64,000 bases of DNA from Lasiodiplodia sp. COLG20 (Eukaryota > Ascomycota > Dothideomycetes > Botryosphaeriales > Botryosphaeriaceae). The stretch spans positions 124,001 to 188,000 of the forward strand of contig VNWV01000001.1 of NCBI GenBank assembly GCA_009801085.1. The letters are read 5' to 3'. Positions 57,668 through 64,000 of the stretch are shown in pieces. A program made the translations under genes and the position numbers. Numbering within the stretch: the first letter of the stretch is position 1; every line of letters begins with the position of its first letter. The notes beneath the pieces are model-generated. The model was not told where the DNA came from, did no database searches, and saw only the letters and a list, made by a program, of their open reading frames with translations.

Positions 57668-58706
57668 GCTCAGCACCAAGGTGTAGTTTGAGCGTTGATC
57701 GCCGCTTCAGAGCCTGGAGTGGAGTAGATGCCTGATTGATCGAAAGATGAGAGCAGGTCGCACGCAGTTTGCAGTCCCCAGAGCGCCCGCGCCGAGCCTC
57801 GGTTCTCTCTCGATAGAGAGCTGAGCATCCCCCCAGTGTCAAGACCTGTGACTGGACTCCAGGTTTGTGTCGTCTCCTTGCACTAACTCGAAAGATACAA
57901 AACGAAAAATTCGCCAGATCGGTGGACCACTTGCTTTCTTCTCGCAAAATCATCAAAAGAACAAAAAAAAATCCACAAGTAACCTCAATAGGGGTTTGAA
58001 AGACGCTTCAGTAATCAGTACGGGTGGGTTGCTTTTCGTTTCAGTACGGCTAAATCGGGATTCCAAGGAGCCAAGGGGGGCATATTTAGCATGGTGGAGG
58101 CGTTTTCTTCTTCTCCAGGCGTCAACGGAAGTATCCGCGAGATACATGGCAGGTTGCTTACACCATCTGATTCCATGCTGTTTTCCATAGCTGCCGGGAG
58201 TGGCAGCTATGTAGATAGCCTTGCAGTAATTGATGTTGATTTGAGGGCCTCAAGGGGTCCAGGATTTTAAAAGGGAGTTCCAGCTGAAGTATACTTGAAC
58301 GGATCTAAGGGCCAGGATTGGTGCTGGGGAGCCGAAGAGAGCTTATCGATAAGGCGGATCTTATCTGAGATGGCGGCGGGGCTCATCATTTTCTGCCAAG
58401 CTATTATGACGTCATTGGTCATTGGGCGTCCTACCATTGACGTCTTTTGACCGCGCTCATCTCCCCGCCAGGCGATTGCCAGTCAGACAAGGACGTCTCC
58501 AGATGATGCGCATCCGGCAACGCGGCTGGGCGATGGACGCGTCCGTGTCTCTCCTGAGAGGCCGTCCGTTCCGTCCTCTCACACATATACTGCGCCTCCG
58601 CCCCAATTCGCTCCCTCGTGAAGTCATTCGGCACGTCATCCGCGAATCATAGATTGAATTACACCAACGACTACACCAATATCCAAATTAGGGAGGTGTC
58701 GATAAA
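57668..58706. other. Intergenic, no gene seen
   Basis: 1 kb holding the 3' flank of the poly(A) polymerase gene and the leader of the next gene. No supported gene. Confidence 0.5.
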
Positions 58707-59779
58707 ATGAGTCCGGCAAACACTTCCTCGCCTGCAGCACACCCGCCTGCGTCCGATCAGAAAGCAAAGGACGACTATCCGACACATTCGCATCTTTTGG
58801 TGTCCGGTGCGAAGAAAATATTCAACAAGGCGTCGTTATTGCATCCGCAGCAGGTCTACACCGCAAGGCTCAAAGCTGCCGAGCAGAGAGTGAACCCACC
58901 ACTACGAAGACTGAGCGTTGATGAACCAGAACCCGAAGGTGCCCGAAGGGACAGCTTGACGCAGCAGCAAAACACTACAAACAAGCCCAACACCACCGCT
59001 GCCACCCCCGCTACCATGTCCACCTCCACCACGACGGCCAGCACCAGCAAGCCCGGCGAGCACTTCGAGCCGCGGCAGACGGCGACGGACGAAGACTACA
59101 CGCCGGACCCGGCCAAGTCGTTGCCGCTGGACGCGGCGCGGCAGGCGCTGGTCGACGACATCATCGCGCTGTACAGCTGCGCGCCGACGGTGGAGCGTGT
59201 GCGGCGCTACACGGCCGACTGCGTGTACGACGACCAGTTCGTGTACGCCAACGACCGCTTCAAGATGGCCGGCCAGTGGTTTGCGCTGCCCAAGCTGTTC
59301 CGGGCGAGCGTCAATAATGGTTATCAAGTCATCAAAAATGAGAGGGGGTTGATTCAGTTTAAGAATGATCAGGTGAGACACCCTGTCCCAGCCGTCTGCG
59401 GTGCATGGGGAGTTGGACACATGTGGAGACAGAATGGACTGACTGAGCTTGTGCAATGCAGTCATGGACCTTCCGCGTCTTCCCCAAGACGGCCCGCGTG
59501 ACGGGCCTCGTCTCGCTCTCGCTCGACCCGGACACGGTCGACTCAGACTTCATCCAGGTCAAGTACCACAAGGACCAGGCCAACGATAAGGACTACAGTC
59601 ATGAGGGCCTGGGCTTCAGCTTCAAGAAGTGGCAGGCTGACCAGGTTGCAAAGCACATGGACAGTGAAGAGGTGAAGGCGTTCGAGGCGGACAAGAATGC
59701 TGCGAAGGAGCATGTGAGGAAGTACGGGACTGGGGAGGAAGAGGGAGATGCGCCGAAGGAGGATTTTACAAAGCAGTGA
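58707..59779 (+). CDS. NTF2/SnoaL-like conserved fungal protein
   Basis: Two exons, 58707-59372 and 59462-59779; 327 aa. The first ~130 residues are low-complexity (Ser/Thr/Pro, with runs TTTAS, STSTTT) and hold a short basic-hydrophobic patch HLLVSGAKKIFNKASLL. The ordered part begins near LDAARQALVDDIIALYSCAP and continues VERVRRYTADCVYDDQFVYA, then FKMAGQWFALPKLFRASVNN and SWTFRVFPKTARVTGLVSLS, the helix-then-curved-sheet order of an NTF2-like (SnoaL) cone fold. Its tail is charged (FKKWQADQVAKHMDSEEVKA). The ligand is unknown. The ATG at 59016 is an alternative start that would remove the disordered head. Confidence 0.75.
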
Positions 59780-60174
59780 GGAAGGCGAGGGGCTTGGTGA
59801 GTAGGAGAGGTGAGGTTCTTGTATATCAGTGTGATGTTTGGAATATGTCTGTTCACTGTGCAGTGATGAATTGAACGAGGTCCTTTCAGTGACAATTTCT
59901 ATATCCATCCGCTGGATGAGCTTGTTCCTTGGGGTGGTGCAGTCATCGGTGGTGTTCTTCTACTTGGTGTTGGTGAACGGCGGGCCAGACACATGTGCAT
60001 GTCATGGCCCAAGGTGTACATATACCCGGCCAGTTGCGCCCTGGCCCTCAAGGATATATAAGATCTTCCCCCTCTCCGCCTCCTCCGCCTCCTCCGCCTC
60101 CTCTTCTTCTTTTTCTTATCCTACATTTTTCCCTTCGCTCCTTTGATTCTTACCGCCTAATTATCTCACGCAGT

Positions 60175-60302
60175 AAGTCTACTTGGACGCCATCCTCACA
60201 TCTGCCACCAAGTCTACTTGCACTTGGGGTTGAGCCGGGCGTCTCCAAGTGTCTCCTCCAGATCCTGAAAGTAGCATCGGCCTGGACCAAGTCTACTTGG
60301 AC
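60175..60302 (+). repeat. Three copies of a near-palindromic 14-mer
   Basis: AAGTCTACTTGGAC occurs at 60175-60188 and 60289-60302, with AAGTCTACTTGCAC at 60210-60223. The core CAAGTNNACTTG is palindromic, with the two outer copies preceded or followed to complete it (ACCAAGTCTACTTGG at the last copy). A weaker relative, GCCTACTCGGAC, follows near 60317. The palindromic form would suit a dimeric regulator, but no gene starts immediately downstream. Confidence 0.5.
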
Positions 60303-60964
60303 ACACTTTGTGAGTGAGCCTACTCGGACGCGCACACGGTAGGTAGTAAGTGTTTCTGCATGAAGCTAGACCCGCTGTCGTCTGAAATAACATCCCCTGT
60401 CAGTCTCGGCCGTGGCTGGATCGTCATTCGGTCCTCCACTTCGGACATAATCTCGGATGCAAGCACACTTTACCATCCAAAGACAGATGACGTATTTGAC
60501 GACATCTTCCCTGATGCCGTCCAATATGCCATCCCGCTTCCGAAGACCATGCGTTCGAATCTTGGTTGTCGTTTGATGCAAGTTGCTAATGTTCGCAATA
60601 GTTCTCGAGCCTTTCCCATCGGCGCACACCGCGTCTCCAACCAACGATCGAACGAAATAGGTTTTCCGGCTGGCAGGGAGTAGGTCTTGGCGCCTGCTAT
60701 TCACTACTGTGTTTAAGAGCACAAACAAAAGCTCCTACTGATTCCATTTACTCCTCTTACTCGACAATGGCGGATCTCAGAATTGGTTACTTTAAGGTAC
60801 GTAAGATTTCATTGGCGTGGTCTTCGGAAGCAATTTTTTTTTATCTTTTTCTTTTCTTAATTACTACTTCTTATCTACTTATTCTATGTAAATTTACTAC
60901 TATGCTCTCTTACTATCTATAAATACTATTGCTACTAGCTCGTGATATGTGGTGCTATTATATT

Positions 60965-61582
60965 TTAGTAATGACTGTCGACATTGTTAAGGAAGTCCCA
61001 CACATGGGTATTAATGCCCAGCAACTTAGGACTAAAAGCTCGTAGCTCCGAGTCGTCTCGGATATCTCCTCTCTTAGTGAAATGGAGCTGGAAGAGAGTA
61101 TGCATATTAGAACATCCGCATCCTCCAACCAGCTCCGGAGCGAGATCGTAAATCTTGGACTTGTGGAACCGTTGAGAGAATTTCGGCGCCTTCGTCTCCT
61201 CGTCGACTGCGATCGTGTTTCCCGAGAACTCCTTGAGCTTCCTCACAACGGCCGAAACGTGCTTCGGCGGCGGGTCTTTCTGGGGTCTCAGACAGCCATA
61301 GTAGTTGATGACTGGTGTGTTCACAGGGCGTCCTTGCTCGTTGACCTCCACTTCAAACGTTTGCCGTTTCTATCCCCCAAGACCGTCAAAAGTGGGAGGC
61401 AAGTTTCACAACCACAGGAGCCAGAGGAAAGAAGCCGAATGATTCGAAAGTTTGATGATGATGAAGTATCCACTATCCATTTGCGAACACAGCCCAAGCT
61501 CCCTCCCGTCCACCATTTCCTGCCCGGTCTCCAGTAGTATGATGATGCAACCGAATATCTGTCCAGTGCGCTCGGTACCTGC
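60965..61582 (-). pseudogene. Decayed ORF of unrecognised family
   Basis: A single reverse-strand frame reads GTERTGQIFGCIIILLETGQ, EMVDGRELGLCSQMDSGYFI and IKLSNHS, meets TGA and then TAG about 40 nt apart, and continues in the same frame as KRQTFEVEVNEQGRPVNTPV, NYYGCLRPQKDPPPKHVSAV and SQRFHKSKIYDLAPELVGGC to a stop at 60965. Intron borders that would remove both stops and keep frame were not found. A third stop (TGA) bounds the 5' side. The text is natural-looking, including the cysteine-rich GGCGCSNMHTLFQLHF, so I call it a decayed gene or gene fragment. It borders a TA-rich patch. Confidence 0.45.
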
Positions 61583-62805
61583 TCAGGATTACGACTTGTT
61601 AGCACAAGCGTTTTAAAATGTATGATAGGTAGGAATGACATGTGATTCCACCAAGTCAGTGGTTAGCTCGAAGTTTTTTTTCGTCTCTGGACCTAGATCC
61701 CTTGCTGTACCTCGCGCCCTCACCTGGCCTTGACCACCGCTGCCAGCGGTTTCATCCGTGAAGGTGAAACCAGACAAGGTAGGGGGAAGGCGTCATCGGA
61801 AGAGGGTTTGTAGGCAGAACACGAGAGTTCAGCCGTAGCTCTCAGATAACTGTTCTTATGACGCTTTGCGCGTCGGTCATCATGAAGGTGGGCGGGGCTG
61901 TGATGGTGAAGTCGAGAGGTGACTTACTTCTGCAGAGGGTGAGGCGCAGTGCGGTCAGCGTGACGATATGGCTCGCTCACCGACCGGTCAGGTAAGGCGA
62001 AGACATGAGGAGCTTTTGCTGATGCTGCGGACGTGGTGGAGGGAGCAAGGTTGGTCGGCAGTAGTTGCAGAAGTTTGGAGGAGGAATCAACAGCGAAGGG
62101 TTTCTTATGCTTGCAGTTGATGGACGAGCAGCTGCATCACGCGCTAAGAGAACGACGCTAATCCCTTTCTGAGCGGGTGGTTGCCCTGGGGAAAGAGCAG
62201 AGTCGAATTTGGTAGTACCTACGCTAAGCCGTTTATGGCAATGGATATGAAATGGGAAGGAGCCGTGATATGACTCGGAAGAAGCGATCCGACGCGCGAT
62301 AGCGCTTGTTTGAGCCCCGGCAGTTCCGAGCGGGACTGTTTACCCACGCTTAGGTTTCACCTATCAAAGCAAGATTCAGTTTGACGTCCACGTCCAAGTT
62401 TCACAATTGTAAGGCTGACGTTTGGCTTGGCAGGTCGGCTCCGAGCTGAGCCAACTTTATGCTTCCGGTTGCGCAACGAAGTGCATGGCTGAAGCTGCTG
62501 GACTTGTTCTCGCAGCGGCCCGGCCTTCATACCTTCTCGAGCCATGTGTCTGACGTCGATAATGCCTGTTCAATGACCTCAGCTGAGACTGCAGACTCAC
62601 CCTCTGACTGCATGAACATAAAAGTAGTTAGAAGACACACCAGTTTCACCGGCAAAACAGGTATTCGTGATTCGATGGTCTAGCAGGACCTAACAGCAAT
62701 CATAACTCTATTTGGTATCGCAAGTCTATTTACGAGTTTCTGCGCAATTCTTTTACAAATTTTTTGTACGCCAAACATGCCTACTCAGCTGAGACATCAT
62801 TTATT

Positions 62806-63998
<1,193 letters not shown>

Positions 63999-64000
63999 GC

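Larger units (their letters stand above)
59780..62805. other. Intergenic region with microsatellite, repeats and a relic
   Basis: 3 kb between two convergent genes. From 60074 there is a run of CTCCGC units (about 30 nt); three near-palindromic 14-mers follow (listed separately); 60830-60970 is T- and TA-rich; 60965-61582 is a broken ORF (listed separately). A plus-strand ATG at 60767 followed by GTACGTAAG after 10 codons looks like a first exon but has no partner. The rest, 61.6-62.8 kb, shows no gene. Confidence 0.5.

Overview
The window is nuclear DNA from a filamentous ascomycete (Pezizomycotina; a GC-rich, dothideomycete-like genome is my guess). The grounds are many genes split by 50-140 nt GT-AG introns with CTAAC/CTGAC-type branch sites, fungus-specific families (Bni4-like protein, rhodopsin-domain membrane protein, GAF hybrid histidine kinase, fungal adenine deaminase), intergenic gaps of 0.4-6.8 kb, and short AT-rich, TpA-rich patches of the kind RIP leaves behind. 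There is no operon structure, CRISPR array or bacterial signal. All gene models were spliced by hand from splice consensus and reading-frame continuity; the phases of every multi-exon model given as CDS add up.

Layout. 0-9.2 kb: the 5' part of an acyltransferase-3 gene (-), a type II membrane glycosyltransferase-like gene (+), a broken gene relic (-), a four-helix membrane glycoprotein (-), a truncated 5S rRNA relic beside an AT-rich patch, and a single-pass membrane protein (+). 9.2-15.9 kb: a GC-rich stretch with no confident gene but one coding-like frame interrupted by stops. 15.9-23.9 kb: a Bni4-like PP1-docking protein, ribosomal protein eS25, a short inverted-repeat element and a cytochrome b5-like heme protein. 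25.5-33.1 kb: the Rag-type GTPase Gtr2 (-), a polytopic membrane protein with an AT-hook-like motif (-), an Arl3/ARFRP1 small GTPase (+) and an acidic hypothetical protein (+). 35.0-41.5 kb: a rhodopsin-domain integral membrane protein (+), a small ORF (-) and a four-helix membrane protein (+). 44.0-51.9 kb: a hybrid histidine kinase (-, 8 exons), a frameshifted short gene (-) and a polyQ/zinc-knuckle protein (+). 52.3-59.8 kb: a flavin reductase-like protein (-) and an alpha/beta hydrolase (+) read outward from a shared 390 bp promoter, followed by poly(A) polymerase (+) and an NTF2/SnoaL-like protein (+). 59.8-64 kb: a repeat-bearing intergenic region, a decayed ORF (-) and adenine deaminase (-).

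Most genes are unrelated housekeeping or signalling functions: translation (eS25), mRNA 3' ends (PAP), TORC1/amino-acid signalling (Gtr2), Golgi traffic (Arl3), polarity/septation (Bni4-like), purine salvage (adenine deaminase) and two-component sensing. I see no biosynthetic gene cluster and no convincing new multi-gene system. The more unusual material is the polyQ zinc-knuckle gene, the membrane protein with an AT-hook, a 20-nt micro-exon inside the histidine kinase receiver domain, and several decayed sequences.
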